DNA from: an uncultured Candidatus Saccharibacteria bacterium | Lineage (GTDB): Bacteria; Patescibacteriota; Saccharimonadia; Saccharimonadales; Saccharimonadaceae | Reading direction: 5' to 3' | DNA: 33,915 nt | NCBI GenBank assembly: GCA_944391325.1 | Contig: CALXTC010000003.1 | Location: forward strand, 1 to 33,915 | In this document: one piece after another, positions 24,804-33,915 of the stretch | Layout of the letters: every line of letters begins with the position of its first letter | How positions within the stretch are numbered: the stretch's first letter is position 1 | Notes under the pieces: model-generated | What the model was told of the DNA's origin: nothing | Seen by the model: the letters and a program-made list of their open reading frames with translations, nothing else | Databases searched by the model: none | Program-made: the position numbers and the translations under genes

Positions 24804-27302
24804 CTAATCTAGCAGCCGCAATAAAGCAGGCTGGTTGTGCTTGATCCAATTGATTTTATTAACTATACATTCATGTCCCATTTTAATTGAGCGAACCAGG
24901 GCTGGGTTATCGTGACTAATTGGGGCGAAGAAGGCATCAAATTCAGCCAGTTGCTTATCGGAATTTAGGTTATTCCCAGCTATCCTAATATAATCGTCAT
25001 AGCTCTTGTCGCCTCCAAATATTTCCTCTATCCAGGGCCAATTTGATTGTATCCAATGCCAGGTCATCTCACGTCCATCCTTATTGAGCAACAACCAGGC
25101 TATGAAATAAACCGTTTCCTGAGGCTTGACCAATTTAGTATTCAATGCGTCGTTCAGCAGTTGCTGAATCTGTCTTTGCTTAGTGCAGGCCGTAAGCCCC
25201 GCGCAAATATCCATGCGTAAGTCGGCATCTTGTGTGGTCGCGTATACTTCTCTCAAGTAGCTAAACGTGTCGTCGTTACCATTCTTAATGACCGATTGCA
25301 GGACTGCCGAGCGAATATCGCCGGGCATCAGCGACAGATTATCGTGGTAGTTGTTGTATTGCTGTTGACAATAACCGATGGCTGCCAGGTTACCACTAAG
25401 GGCATTTCTAGCTAATACCACGCCCAGTGATTTTTGCTCATTGAGTGTTAGCTGGCCTGTTGTTGATTTGCCAAATAGATGGGTAAATTGTTCGTTAAAT
25501 AACTGACAGGTAAACTTGTCTAATTTGCGTTGACCATCGGCGTTATCTTTATCGATAAGCATATCCAGATAATTAATCAGGCTGGACATCGTTGCTAGAA
25601 CCGCCTGGCTTGTTTCGTGTTGGGCGCCTTTTAGCAGCCTAACGGCTTGGCTAATGTCGCGCTGGCCAGATAGGGACAATAGAATCGACTCGCGTAATAA
25701 CTTGACTTTGTCCGTCGTTGATAGTTCGTCGAATGATTTGGCCAATCTGGCTAGCATGGCATCGTCGTAACTGACAATGAAGTGTGCCTGGTTGTCAATG
25801 TTTAAATGTATTAACTGATTGGGATCGGTGAGTTTAACAGTCAATTCTTTTTGATTCATAATCTCTGGTAGTTCGGCGACGTTGCTAAATAATGGGACGG
25901 GCCAGACCTTATTTTCATCCGGCTTGCCATTAGTTAGAAATTCTGTTTGCGTGAGAGTTAGGGTGTCTCCGTTAAGGCTGGCGGTAATAATTGGATAGCC
26001 CGGTCTGGTTAGCCAAGGATTCATTAGTGCCTTAACATCTAGATCACTATTTTTAGACAAAGCCTGCCACAAATCGTCGGCTACTGTGTTGCTATACTGA
26101 TGCTGCTTAAAGTAATCGGTTAGGGCGGCTCGGAAGTTTGATTCACCGATGATAGAGCGAAGCATCTTTAGGAGACGCTCACCCTTTGCGTAAACAATCG
26201 AACTGTCAAATAAGGTGGCTATTTCATCTGGCGATTTCACCTCTTGCTGAACGGACTGAACGCCTGGCACGGCATCACGCTTTAGAGCTGATGATACATC
26301 ACTGGTTTCAAATCCGTCCCAGATATGATATTGCGGGTAAATATGGTCAACAGCGGTGTGTTCCATTAAACTGGCGAAACTCTCATTAAGCCATAGGTCA
26401 TTCCACCATTTCATAGTCACTAAATTGCCGAACCACTGGTGAGAGATTTCATGGGTGATTACAGTGCTGATCGATTCGCGAGAGGCTTCGGCAGTATTTT
26501 CTGTGACCAGCATGGCTGTTTCGCGATATGTAATAAGCCCCCAGTTCTCCATGGCGCCAGCTGAAAAGTCAGGCAGGGCAACATTATCGAGCTTTGGCAG
26601 TGGATAGTCTATGCCAAAGTAGTCCTCGTAGAACTCAATTGATTTAATGGCTGTATCAAGTGCGTAATCAAGCGACTCTATTGGCTGGGCTGGTGTGGCG
26701 TAGGTGCTAACCTCGACCCCACGATTGGTTTTACCAGATCGGCTGATTAGTCGACCACCAACAAAGGCTAATAAATAGGTCGACATGCGTGGAGTGGTGT
26801 CAAATGTCCAAGTGTCGCCGTCTTTGTGCCCCGGCATGTTAGATAGAATAATCGTGTCATCGGGGTCGGTTGAAGTAATGGAGACGTCGAAGGTTGCCTT
26901 GGCTTCGGGTTCATCAATACAGGGAAAACACTGGCGAGCGTAATGAGATTCAAATTGGGTGGCAAACAGTTCTTTGTCTTGGCCATCTAACCTATATTTA
27001 CATAAATATAGACCGTTCATAGCTGTTTCATTGATACGTCCTGCAAAACTAACTGCAATGGAGGTGGCTTGCGTATCAATGGCTAGTTCATCGTCATTTA
27101 ATTGCCAAGTTGGGTGGGTTTGTTCGTCAGTGGTGACTGATTTAATTTCCAGGTCCTTGGCGTGTAGATAAGCTTTGTCAGACAGGGGTTGGCCTGTTAT
27201 GATCACTTGGCCGCTGAATTGCCGGTTTTTCTTGTCGATAGTTAGGTTTAGTTGATAATTGTCTGGCTTGAAGTAGTTAATTAAGTGCTTAATTGTGTTC
27301 AT
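24804..27302 (-). CDS. M1-family zinc aminopeptidase
   Basis: An 832-residue peptidase. An N-terminal beta domain leads into GAMENWGLITYRE (substrate N-terminus binding) and the zinc site HEISHQ...WLNESFA (HExxH plus a Glu 18 residues on). A C-terminal ERAP1-like helical domain covers roughly the last 350 residues. No signal peptide is seen, so it probably trims peptides in the cytosol, suitable for a cell that imports or recycles amino acids. The start is set at ATG 27302 because an ideal promoter lies directly before it and the upstream in-frame extension (26 residues) runs back through that promoter. It is divergent from the VanZ-RDD gene. Confidence 0.95.
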   Translation of the reverse strand: MNTIKHLINYFKPDNYQLNLTIDKKNRQFSGQVIITGQPLSDKAYLHAKDLEIKSVTTDEQTHPTWQLNDDELAIDTQATSIAVSFAGRINETAMNGLYLCKYRLDGQDKELFATQFESHYARQCFPCIDEPEAKATFDVSITSTDPDDTIILSNMPGHKDGDTWTFDTTPRMSTYLLAFVGGRLISRSGKTNRGVEVSTYATPAQPIESLDYALDTAIKSIEFYEDYFGIDYPLPKLDNVALPDFSAGAMENWGLITYRETAMLVTENTAEASRESISTVITHEISHQWFGNLVTMKWWNDLWLNESFASLMEHTAVDHIYPQYHIWDGFETSDVSSALKRDAVPGVQSVQQEVKSPDEIATLFDSSIVYAKGERLLKMLRSIIGESNFRAALTDYFKQHQYSNTVADDLWQALSKNSDLDVKALMNPWLTRPGYPIITASLNGDTLTLTQTEFLTNGKPDENKVWPVPLFSNVAELPEIMNQKELTVKLTDPNQLIHLNIDNQAHFIVSYDDAMLARLAKSFDELSTTDKVKLLRESILLSLSGQRDISQAVRLLKGAQHETSQAVLATMSSLINYLDMLIDKDNADGQRKLDKFTCQLFNEQFTHLFGKSTTGQLTLNEQKSLGVVLARNALSGNLAAIGYCQQQYNNYHDNLSLMPGDIRSAVLQSVIKNGNDDTFSYLREVYATTQDADLRMDICAGLTACTKQRQIQQLLNDALNTKLVKPQETVYFIAWLLLNKDGREMTWHWIQSNWPWIEEIFGGDKSYDDYIRIAGNNLNSDKQLAEFDAFFAPISHDNPALVRSIKMGHECIVNKINWIKHNQPALLRLLD

Positions 27303-27337
27303 AAGTGTATTGTATCTGGCGACTGTGAGACGGTCAA
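27300..27337 (-). promoter_or_regulatory. Consensus promoter, leaderless aminopeptidase gene
   Basis: On the minus strand TTGACC (27337-27332), a 17-base spacer and TACAAT (27314-27309) are followed by six bases and then the ATG (27302). Transcription start falls exactly on the ATG. This promoter has a good -35 and no TG extension. Confidence 0.7.
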
Positions 27338-27356
27338 TGAAAGTGATGAGTCGTCC

Positions 27357-27374
27357 TGATATACTAAATATATG
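27357..27374 (+). promoter_or_regulatory. Extended -10 promoter, leaderless VanZ-RDD gene
   Basis: TGaTATACT (27357-27365) ends six bases before ATG 27372. It lies about 20 bases from the -35 box of the divergent aminopeptidase promoter. Confidence 0.6.
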
Positions 27375-28592
27375 AATCAATATTTGCAGGTAATAGAGCA
27401 GGCGGCGATAATTTTCCCAATAGTTGCCCTGTTAATAACATTGCCCTATTTGATTTATAACTATCGTAAGCGTGGTTCAGTGATGAGCTTGCGAGTGGTC
27501 ATAGTTTATTCCTTTATTCTGTACCTGCTGTGTTGCTATTTTTTGGTGATATTACCGTTGCCATCGCAGGAATATGTGGCCAGCCTGACTGGTCCAACTA
27601 GTCAACTAATTCCGTTTACTTTTGTAGCAGATATAGTGCGTGAGGCTCATCTGGCTGCATCTGGTGGCCTGGACGATGCTATAAAATCAATTCTAGTTAA
27701 CCGGGCATTTTATCAGGTAATTATGAACCTGTTGATGTTTGTACCGTTAGGTATTTACCTGCGTTATTACTTCCATTGCTCATTTAAAAAGACAGTGTTT
27801 ATCTCGTTTTTGCTGTCGTTATTCTTTGAGTTAACGCAACTAAGCGGCCTATACTTTATCTATCCACGTGGCTATCGATTATTTGATGTTGATGATTTGA
27901 TGATTAATACGGTTGGCGGTGTCGTCGGTTATTTGCTAGCTGGACCATTGACGAAGTTGTTGCCTAGCCGAGCTGATATAGACCAGGCAAGTTATCGTCG
28001 TAGCCAAAAAGTTTCGTTATTGCGTCGATTGGTCGCTTTATTCTGCGATTTAATTGCCATGATGATTATCGCTGGCTTGGTAGGCATTGGCATGAATCTG
28101 TTAGGTGTACATACGCCAGACCTGGGCGTTTTAGCTTCGACTGGATTAATTCTGATTGGCTACTTCGGCGTTCTACCGTCGTTGATGAATAGCCAAACTA
28201 TCGGACACAAGCTGACTAGGCTGCAGGTGGCTAGGGTAAGGGGTGGCCCAGCCAGGTGGTATCAACATGTTGGACGGATTATTTGCGTGGGGCTGGTGTT
28301 TATCGCAATACCAGTCGGCCTGGTTTACGGTGTATTGTATATGTTGCAGATCGGCTACGTGAGTGGCGAGGGGGCGGTTGTTTTGTGCCTGGCTATAGCT
28401 GTAGCCTATGTGTTTATCATACTATTAGAGTTGGTCAGAGCTGCCATCCGTCGGCCACTATTCTACGAACGGTGGACGGATACGCGTTTGATATCTACGA
28501 CATCTATTAAGCCGCTGGTTAAGCAACAAACAATCGACTCAGCCGAGCCAATTGATGAGACTGGCGAAGCGCCAAAAAAGAGTAACGATTAA
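27372..28592 (+). CDS. VanZ-RDD fusion membrane protein
   Basis: A 406-residue polytopic membrane protein. The N-terminal half is a VanZ domain: NLLMFVPLGIYL, FFELTQL and the signature RLFDVDDLMINTVGG. The C-terminal half is an RDD domain: LLRRLVALFCDLIAM, then SQTIGHKLTRLQV. A polar tail of about 40 residues ends the protein. VanZ proteins affect glycopeptide resistance and envelope stress in some Gram-positives; RDD domains occur in putative transporters. The joined form is known in other bacteria. Its job is not established; an envelope role is likely from topology. Confidence 0.88.
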   Translation: MNQYLQVIEQAAIIFPIVALLITLPYLIYNYRKRGSVMSLRVVIVYSFILYLLCCYFLVILPLPSQEYVASLTGPTSQLIPFTFVADIVREAHLAASGGLDDAIKSILVNRAFYQVIMNLLMFVPLGIYLRYYFHCSFKKTVFISFLLSLFFELTQLSGLYFIYPRGYRLFDVDDLMINTVGGVVGYLLAGPLTKLLPSRADIDQASYRRSQKVSLLRRLVALFCDLIAMMIIAGLVGIGMNLLGVHTPDLGVLASTGLILIGYFGVLPSLMNSQTIGHKLTRLQVARVRGGPARWYQHVGRIICVGLVFIAIPVGLVYGVLYMLQIGYVSGEGAVVLCLAIAVAYVFIILLELVRAAIRRPLFYERWTDTRLISTTSIKPLVKQQTIDSAEPIDETGEAPKKSND

Positions 28593-28614
28593 TATTGTGT
28601 AAATGGCGATCGTT

Positions 28615-28670
28615 TGCTAATATAGTAGTAGCAATTCCGGCCGGCAGGTCGGACTTTTTAGTAGAAAGGA
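28615..28670 (+). promoter_or_regulatory. nusA promoter and leader with terminator-like hairpin
   Basis: TGcTAATAT (28615-28623) predicts transcription start near 28630. In the 45-base leader, CCGGCC (28637-28642) pairs with GGTCGG (28647-28652), extended by T28636-A28653, and ACTTTTTAG follows: a weak intrinsic terminator. AAAGGAG (28665-28671) then serves nusA. This layout fits attenuation, possibly by NusA itself. Confidence 0.6.
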
Positions 28671-28674
28671 GTAT

Positions 28675-29721
28675 ATGGAAGGATTAGATATTAAGCAGCT
28701 GTCCGCCACTATTCGTGCAATAGCCGATGAAAAGAATCTACCTGAGGAAACTGTTTTGCAGGCTGTCGAGGCTGCTATTGCCGCTGCTTGGCGCCGCGAT
28801 AATGGTGATCGCGATATGAATGTACGCGCTGTGTTAAACCAGAATGATGGTACGGCTAAAATTATTGTGCATTATGATGTTGTCGAGACTCCTGAGGGTA
28901 TTGGCCAAATTACCCTAGATGAGGCAAAGAAGATCGACAAAGATGCCTTGCTAAATGGTGTTATCGAACAGGAGTACGAGGCGACGAGTTTTGGTCGTGT
29001 GGCGGCGCAAACCGCTAAGCAGGTGCTGATGCAAAAATTGCGTGAGTATGAACGCGAAAGCTTGGCCAGGGAGTATGACGATAAGGTTGGCAAGCTAATT
29101 ACCGGAACTGTCGCTAGGGTTGAGCCACGCGTTGTTCGCATTGAGTTAGGCCATGGTGAGGGCATTATGCCGGCTAGCGAGCAGATTCCCGGCGAGCGCT
29201 TAATGGTTGGCAGTCGAGTACGTGTTCTGCTAAAAATTATTGACCGTGAAAGCAATCGTGGACCAACGATTATTTTGTCGCGTGCTGATCCAAACTTTGT
29301 TAAATTGCTATTCATCCAGGAAGTCCCTGAAACAGAAACTGGTGCTGTCGAGATCAAGGCGATTGCCCGTGAGGCTGGACGTCGCACTAAAATTGCCGTC
29401 TATAGTGGTAATAACGAAATTGACCCAGTTGGGACCTTTGTCGGAACCAAGGGTGTTCGGGTTCAGGCCGTTATGAATGAAATTGGCGATTCTGAAAAGA
29501 TTGATATCATCACCTATGATAACGATTCGCGTAATTATATCGCCAATGCTCTCAGCCCAGCCGAAATTGATCGGATTGATCTGGACGAAGACGAGAAGAA
29601 GGCGACGGTGTACGTGGCGCCTCAGCAACAGTCCGTGGCTATTGGCAAGCAAGGGCAAAATGTTCGGCTAGCTTCGCAGCTGACTGGTTATTCAATCGAC
29701 ATTGTTGCCGAGGGTGAATAA
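28675..29721 (+). CDS. nusA: Transcription termination/antitermination factor NusA
   Basis: A 348-residue NusA of the short type. An N-terminal RNA polymerase-binding domain (about 1-130, with EETVLQAVEAAIAAAWRR) is followed by an S1 domain (about 137-205, KLITGTVARVEPRVVRIEL, GIMP), then KH1 (about 210-280, with ETGAVEIKAIAREAGRRTKIAV, DPVGTFVGTKGVRVQAV) and KH2 (VAIGKQGQNVRLASQLTGY). The C-terminal acidic repeats found in E. coli are absent, as in most bacteria. It promotes pausing and hairpin termination. rimP, the usual upstream partner, is not adjacent. Confidence 0.96.
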   Translation: MEGLDIKQLSATIRAIADEKNLPEETVLQAVEAAIAAAWRRDNGDRDMNVRAVLNQNDGTAKIIVHYDVVETPEGIGQITLDEAKKIDKDALLNGVIEQEYEATSFGRVAAQTAKQVLMQKLREYERESLAREYDDKVGKLITGTVARVEPRVVRIELGHGEGIMPASEQIPGERLMVGSRVRVLLKIIDRESNRGPTIILSRADPNFVKLLFIQEVPETETGAVEIKAIAREAGRRTKIAVYSGNNEIDPVGTFVGTKGVRVQAVMNEIGDSEKIDIITYDNDSRNYIANALSPAEIDRIDLDEDEKKATVYVAPQQQSVAIGKQGQNVRLASQLTGYSIDIVAEGE

Positions 29722-29758
29722 ATTTTGACCAAAACTGGCGAATTGCCGAAAACGATAG

Positions 29759-29785
29759 CTGGCACTCTTGATAGTAGAGTGCCAG
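29759..29785. promoter_or_regulatory. CIRCE-like operator upstream of clpC
   Basis: CTGGCACTC, nine bases, GAGTGCCAG is a perfect inverted repeat. The HrcA-binding CIRCE consensus is TTAGCACTC-N9-GAGTGCTAA, so each arm matches at 7 of 9 positions with the same 9-base spacing. TTGATA (29768-29773), the clpC -35 box, lies inside the spacer. The same hairpin, followed by GTTTGTTATT, could also terminate nusA transcripts. Confidence 0.7.
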
Positions 29786-29806
29786 TTTGTTATTATTAAA
29801 ATTATG
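29768..29806 (+). promoter_or_regulatory. clpC promoter, leaderless start
   Basis: TTGATA (29768-29773), a 17-base spacer and TGtTATTAT (hexamer 29791-29796) form a near-consensus promoter ending seven bases before ATG 29804. Confidence 0.7.
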
Positions 29807-32326
29807 GATGCCGAGAAGCGTTTTACGGACAACGCCAGGATGGCAGTTCTTCAGGCTGAAGTGCTGGCTCATCTTAGCCAGTCTTCGTTGATTGAGACTA
29901 GCCACCTATTGTTAGCTATTGCCAACCAGGAAAACTCAGTAGGTGCCAAGGTCCTGCGAGATTTTAATCTAGACGTGTCCACCTTGCGCCGCGAGGTTGA
30001 TATAAAGCCTGGGGTAGTAGTAGCTGGCGGGACGTCAATGATGCGCTTTTCTAGGGCGATGGAATTGACCATGGAAATGGCAATGGCATTGGCTAAGGAA
30101 ATGCGTCAGGGTCGATGTGGTACGGCACATATCCTGTACGCCATCCTAAGCCAACGCCGTTCGCGTGCTGTTAAATTATTATCAGATCAACAAATAGATA
30201 TCGATAAGCTATCTGGTGAGTTGGCTAAGTATCTTGACGGCTCGTCGATGCCGGATGAGGGCTTTGAACTTGACGAGGATACTCAAGAGGAATCTTGGCG
30301 TTCGCGTTTTTCGCCAGGTCGAGGGGGTAGATTAGCGACAACAATCCTTGAGATATACTCGACCGATCTGACTAAATCGGCTAAGGACGGTAAGTTGGAT
30401 CCGGTTATCGGGCGGGATCAGGAAATTGATCGGTTGATCACGATTATTAGCCGTCGAACAAAAAATAATCCGATTCTGATTGGCGAAGCGGGCGTTGGTA
30501 AAACGGCAGTTGTCGAGGGGCTGGCTCAACGAATTGCTAGTGGTAAGGTGCCGGATTTTCTGTCGAATCGGCGGGTCCTTGAGGTTGATTTGGCGGCCAT
30601 GGTGGCTGGTACGAAATACCGTGGTCAGTTTGAGGAGCTCCTAAAATCATTAATCAAGGAAGCTGAAAAGGACGACCGAGTTATTCTCTTTATCGATGAA
30701 GTGCATTTGGTTGTTGGTACTGGTGCAGCCGAGGGTAGCATGGACGCGGCTAATTTGCTAAAACCGGCACTAGCTAGGGGCAAGATTCATCTAATCGGGG
30801 CGACGACCAATGATGAGTATCGTAAATATATTGAAAAAGATGCTGCTCTAACGCGACGAATGCAGCCTGTAGCAATTGACCAGCCAAGCGCTAAAGATAC
30901 GGTTCGTATTCTAACTGGTCTGGCACCAAAATATGAGGAATATCATCATGTTCGTGTGTCCAAGGCGGTTATCGACGAGATAGTCCGTTTAAGCGAACGT
31001 TATCTAACCGAGCGACAACAGCCCGACAAAGCCATTGATGTTTTAGATGAAACTGCCGCTCGTGTTCACGTGGCTAACGCTAATAGCGACGTAGCGAATG
31101 AGTTGAGGGATTGTCAATCTGAAATCGATAAGTTGACGGCAGATATGGAACAGGCCGTTTCCGAGGAAGATTACGAGCATGCCGCCCTATATAAAATGCG
31201 TATTAGTCAGCTAAAGGAAAAGGTTGAGACATTGCAGAGCTCGCAAACCGAAGCAGGCTATACCACCATTAAGTTGAATGACGTAGCTGCGACAGTCAGT
31301 CGGATGACTGGTGTGCCACTAGAACAACTAAGGCGCTCCGAGATAACTAAATTGGTTAATCTAGAAAAACGCTTGTCTAAACGAGTAATTGGTCAAGACC
31401 AAGCCGTGTCAGTTGTGTCGCAGGCCATTCGGCGATCTCGGGCGGGGATATCCGATCCAAACCGACCAATTGGCTCATTTATCTTCCTAGGCCCAACTGG
31501 TGTTGGCAAAACTGAGCTAGCCAGGGTATTGGCTGACGAGGTCTTTGGATCTCCAGATAGCTTAATTAAGGTTGATATGAGCGAGTTTTCTGAGCGTCAT
31601 ACTGTATCACGTTTGGTTGGGGCTCCCGCTGGCTATGTCGGTTATGATGACGGCGGCCAGCTGACCGAGCGAGTCCGTCGACAACCGTATTCAGTTGTTC
31701 TGTTCGACGAGATAGAAAAGGCTCATCCAGATGTGTTTAACGTGTTGTTACAGATTTTAGAGGACGGAGTGTTGACTGACGGTCACGGCAAGAGAGTTGA
31801 TTTCCGTAACTGCGTCATCATATTGACCAGCAATATCGGGGCAGCTGAAATGGCTAACGATGCAGTTGGCTTTACGGTCGGTCGCGATGAGCAGAGCGAG
31901 TCCTTGGCGGATGATCGCAAAGAAGTCGTTATGAAGGCACTACGCAGTTCGATGCGCCCAGAACTTTTGAATCGCTTTGACCAGATAGTAATGTTTAACA
32001 GCCTAGGACAAAAAGAGATTAGTCTAATCTTTGATCTACTGCTAGATGATTTGAATAAGCGTCTGTCGGGTAAAGGTATGGCGATGATGGTCTCACCTAA
32101 GCTAAAACGCTGGTTAATTGAACGTGGCTACGATAGCAAAATGGGCGCTCGTCCATTGCGGCGCATAATCCAAAACGAGCTAGAACGGGTGGTTGCTGAT
32201 CAGATTATCGGCGGTAAACTTCGTCGAGGTGATATAGTGCGAGCCGACTTAAAGGGTGATAAGGTTGTTCTAGTTCAACAATCAGAACATGCCTCGTCTC
32301 GCCGTTCGACGGCCAAAGTATCGTAG
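29804..32326 (+). CDS. clpC: ClpC-type AAA+ chaperone/protease subunit
   Basis: An 840-residue double-AAA+ unfoldase. The Clp N-domain (about 1-140) begins [13 protein letters not shown]. The first AAA+ module has Walker [10 protein letters not shown] and Walker [11 protein letters not shown] middle domain of about 50 residues contains a UVR-like motif ([20 protein letters not shown]), typical of ClpC rather than ClpB. The second AAA+ module has GPTGVGKTE and [16 protein letters not shown], and a ClpB-D2-small C-terminal domain follows ([14 protein letters not shown]). It feeds proteins to ClpP. ATG 29804 is chosen over the in-frame ATG at 29768 because the latter lies within the operator and -35 box. 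Confidence 0.95.
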   Translation: MDAEKRFTDNARMAVLQAEVLAHLSQSSLIETSHLLLAIANQENSVGAKVLRDFNLDVSTLRREVDIKPGVVVAGGTSMMRFSRAMELTMEMAMALAKEMRQGRCGTAHILYAILSQRRSRAVKLLSDQQIDIDKLSGELAKYLDGSSMPDEGFELDEDTQEESWRSRFSPGRGGRLATTILEIYSTDLTKSAKDGKLDPVIGRDQEIDRLITIISRRTKNNPILIGEAGVGKTAVVEGLAQRIASGKVPDFLSNRRVLEVDLAAMVAGTKYRGQFEELLKSLIKEAEKDDRVILFIDEVHLVVGTGAAEGSMDAANLLKPALARGKIHLIGATTNDEYRKYIEKDAALTRRMQPVAIDQPSAKDTVRILTGLAPKYEEYHHVRVSKAVIDEIVRLSERYLTERQQPDKAIDVLDETAARVHVANANSDVANELRDCQSEIDKLTADMEQAVSEEDYEHAALYKMRISQLKEKVETLQSSQTEAGYTTIKLNDVAATVSRMTGVPLEQLRRSEITKLVNLEKRLSKRVIGQDQAVSVVSQAIRRSRAGISDPNRPIGSFIFLGPTGVGKTELARVLADEVFGSPDSLIKVDMSEFSERHTVSRLVGAPAGYVGYDDGGQLTERVRRQPYSVVLFDEIEKAHPDVFNVLLQILEDGVLTDGHGKRVDFRNCVIILTSNIGAAEMANDAVGFTVGRDEQSESLADDRKEVVMKALRSSMRPELLNRFDQIVMFNSLGQKEISLIFDLLLDDLNKRLSGKGMAMMVSPKLKRWLIERGYDSKMGARPLRRIIQNELERVVADQIIGGKLRRGDIVRADLKGDKVVLVQQSEHASSRRSTAKVS

Positions 32327-32328
32327 CC

Positions 32329-32349
32329 TGATATAATGAATGACATATG
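32329..32349 (+). promoter_or_regulatory. Extended -10 promoter, near-leaderless radA
   Basis: TGaTATAAT (32329-32337) ends nine bases before ATG 32347, giving a leader of about three bases. Confidence 0.55.
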
Positions 32350-33699
32350 GCAAAGGCGAAAACAAAGTTTGTTTGTCAGCAGTGTGGGGCAAGCTTCCCC
32401 AAATGGGCTGGTCGTTGCGAGAACTGTGGTGCGTGGAATTCATTGCTAGAAACTACTCCAGAGTCAGTTGGTAAATCTGCTGTGTCGCGGTCATCTGGTC
32501 GCAAAATTAATGCTAAGAGAATTGGTGATGTCAAGGTTGACCAAGTAAGCAAGCGAATTGACACTGGTATCGCCGATCTAAACCAAGTTCTAGGTGGTGG
32601 CTTAATGCCGGGTGGCGTAACACTAATCGCCGGACAGCCAGGAATTGGTAAATCAACTATTTTGATGCAATTGGCGTCTTTTATCTCAAAAAGCCAGAAG
32701 GTTTTATATGCCAGTGGTGAGGAATCGGCCTCACAGGTAAAACTACGGGCTGAGCGATTAGGTGCAACTGGTTCGGACAACTTGTATTTAACGGCAACGA
32801 CCTCAGCTGATGATGTTGCAACTACAATCAGTAGTGGCGATTATCAACTGGCTATTGTTGATTCAATGCAAACTATGGCAATGGCTGAGGTGTCCAGTGC
32901 CCCAGGAACAGTGAGTCAGATTACCAATAGTGCGAATATTATTATTCGGGCTGCCAAGGCTGCTAATACTTCAGTAATCCTGGTTGGACATATCACCAAG
33001 GAGGGGTCGATTGCTGGCCCCAAGGTCTTGGAGCATCTAGTGGACGTCGTGCTAAGTTTTGAGGGTGATCGTTATGGTGGGTTTAAAATGATCCGGGCAG
33101 TCAAAAATCGCTATGGCTCTACATCTGAGGTGGCTATTTTTGATATGACCGATCAGGGGCTAAAGATTGTTGAAAATCCTAGTGCAGCTTTATTGGAGGA
33201 GCGAGCCGATACTGATGGTTCGATTGTCCTGGCAACATTAGAGGGCAATCGACCGTTGCTAGTTGAAATTCAAGCATTGGTTAATAAGAGTAATTTTGGC
33301 TATCCCAAACGGGCAGCTAGTGGATTTGATGCAAATCGCCTGACGTTGTTGGTTGCAGTGTTAGAGCGTCGTACTAAATTGGACTTATCGGACAAGGATA
33401 TTTTTATTAACGTTGTTGGTGGGCTAAAGTTAAATGATCGGGCAGCTGACCTCGCGGTCTGCATGGCTATAGCTTCGGCAGCTGCCGAACGCAAGTTGCG
33501 CGATGGGGCGGTGGTTTTTGGTGAGATTGGTCTGGGTGGAGAAATTCGTTCGGCCAGTATGCCAGAAAAGCGCATTGCTGAGGCTAAGAAGCTGGGCTTT
33601 AAGTATGCTATTGCGCCACGCAGCGCCGCTAAAAACAAGTTTGTTGTTCCAGCAACTGACTTGCGCGACGCGCTAAACCAACACCTTCATCGCAAGTAA
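32347..33699 (+). CDS. radA: DNA repair protein RadA
   Basis: A 450-residue protein of full length. An N-terminal four-Cys zinc finger (Cys10, 13, 24 and 27 in CQQCG...CENCG) is followed by a RecA-like ATPase with Walker A GQPGIGKST (96-104), the KNRYGSTSEVAIF motif specific to RadA/Sms, and a Lon-protease-like C-terminal domain (about 280-450) ending near KFVVPATDLRDAL. It promotes branch migration during recombination. It follows clpC by 20 bases, an arrangement shared with the clpC-radA order of Firmicutes, but has its own -10 box. Confidence 0.96.
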   Translation: MAKAKTKFVCQQCGASFPKWAGRCENCGAWNSLLETTPESVGKSAVSRSSGRKINAKRIGDVKVDQVSKRIDTGIADLNQVLGGGLMPGGVTLIAGQPGIGKSTILMQLASFISKSQKVLYASGEESASQVKLRAERLGATGSDNLYLTATTSADDVATTISSGDYQLAIVDSMQTMAMAEVSSAPGTVSQITNSANIIIRAAKAANTSVILVGHITKEGSIAGPKVLEHLVDVVLSFEGDRYGGFKMIRAVKNRYGSTSEVAIFDMTDQGLKIVENPSAALLEERADTDGSIVLATLEGNRPLLVEIQALVNKSNFGYPKRAASGFDANRLTLLVAVLERRTKLDLSDKDIFINVVGGLKLNDRAADLAVCMAIASAAAERKLRDGAVVFGEIGLGGEIRSASMPEKRIAEAKKLGFKYAIAPRSAAKNKFVVPATDLRDALNQHLHRK

Positions 33700-33708
33700 C
33701 CTGTAGTC

Positions 33709-33783
33709 TTGCGCGCCCTATTCATTTGGTGTATTATAAGCTTATAGATAATAGATAAATCGTAATAGCTAAACACAAAAAGG
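33709..33783 (+). promoter_or_regulatory. Promoter of the secreted-protein gene
   Basis: TTGCGC (33709-33714), a 17-base spacer and TATTAT (33732-33737) fit a sigma70 promoter. The leader is about 47 bases, AT-rich, with only a weak AAAAAGG before ATG 33791. Confidence 0.5.
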
Positions 33784-33790
33784 TACCCCC

Positions 33791-33915
33791 ATGAAACACA
33801 CTCCCCTCATCAAAGCAACTATTGCTGTGACTGGTCTAGTCACAGCATTAACCCTAGGCGTTCTTCCCGCCAACGCCCTCACCATCAACTTTGACCTAAA
33901 CGGTGTTGCTCCCGT
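33791..33915 (+). CDS. Partial secreted protein (signal peptide only)
   Basis: Forty-one codons are visible before the window ends. MKHTPLIKATIAVTGLVTAL begins a classical signal peptide: a basic n-region, a hydrophobic core (about 8-24) and a likely cleavage after PANA, before LTINFDLNGVAP. The coding strand is rich in C and poor in G, like the surface-protein genes at the other end of the window. The mature protein is not seen, so no function can be given. Confidence 0.7.
   Translation, partial: MKHTPLIKATIAVTGLVTALTLGVLPANALTINFDLNGVAP

Noticed and set aside
29768-29803. Longer clpC start at ATG 29768
   Set aside because: It lies inside the CIRCE-like repeat and -35 box. The ClpC N-domain begins normally from ATG 29804.

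Overview
The window looks like a compact chromosomal stretch of a Candidate Phyla Radiation bacterium, most likely Saccharibacteria (TM7). This is inferred from gene style and cannot be proven without a marker-gene tree. The signs are: short intergenic gaps; Asn/Thr-rich secreted proteins of the kind common in CPR genomes; an L19 with a long Ala/Glu/Lys tail; a stand-alone type IV pilus ATPase; slim housekeeping proteins; and standard code throughout. No tRNA, rRNA, CRISPR array or transposase was seen, and no gene-free stretch exceeds 300 bases.

Layout. 1-935: 3' part of a surface protein. 981-4856: small orphan protein, P-type cation ATPase, RmuC. 4885-7827: 980-residue surface protein with an N-terminal anchor, beta-rich middle and a C-terminal lectin/FGE-like domain; its 5' coding end contains palindromic repeat elements. 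7949-9010 (-): aquaporin-like channel. 9137-14292: two small membrane proteins, pheS-pheT and a membrane-anchored FKBP. 14340-15329 (-): phospholipase D-like protein. 15416-16802: unknown acidic protein and inorganic pyrophosphatase. 16853-18340 (-): (p)ppGpp synthetase/hydrolase. 18436-22358: GAPDH, RpiB, an Rpe-like protein, PilB. 22418-24740: L19, an RNase HII-YraN fusion, a degenerate CYTH-like protein. 24804-27302 (-): M1 aminopeptidase, divergent from a VanZ-RDD membrane protein. 28675-33699: NusA, ClpC, RadA. 33791-end: start of another secreted protein.

Functional picture. The housekeeping genes cover translation (pheST, L19), transcription (nusA), proteolysis (clpC, aminopeptidase), repair (radA, rmuC, rnhB), stringent response (rel) and a fragment of pentose/triose metabolism (gap, rpiB, rpe-like). 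The surface proteins, PilB, the anchored FKBP and VanZ-RDD suggest a cell living in contact with a host or neighbour.

The most striking result is in the regulatory signals. Many genes have an extended -10 box (TGnTAnnnT) ending 6-7 bases before the ATG, which predicts leaderless mRNAs. A second class has a 20-45 base leader with a clear Shine-Dalgarno sequence. clpC combines a leaderless start with a CIRCE-like operator over its -35 box, and nusA has a terminator-like hairpin in its leader. UGA is almost unused as a stop codon (1 of 27 visible gene ends).
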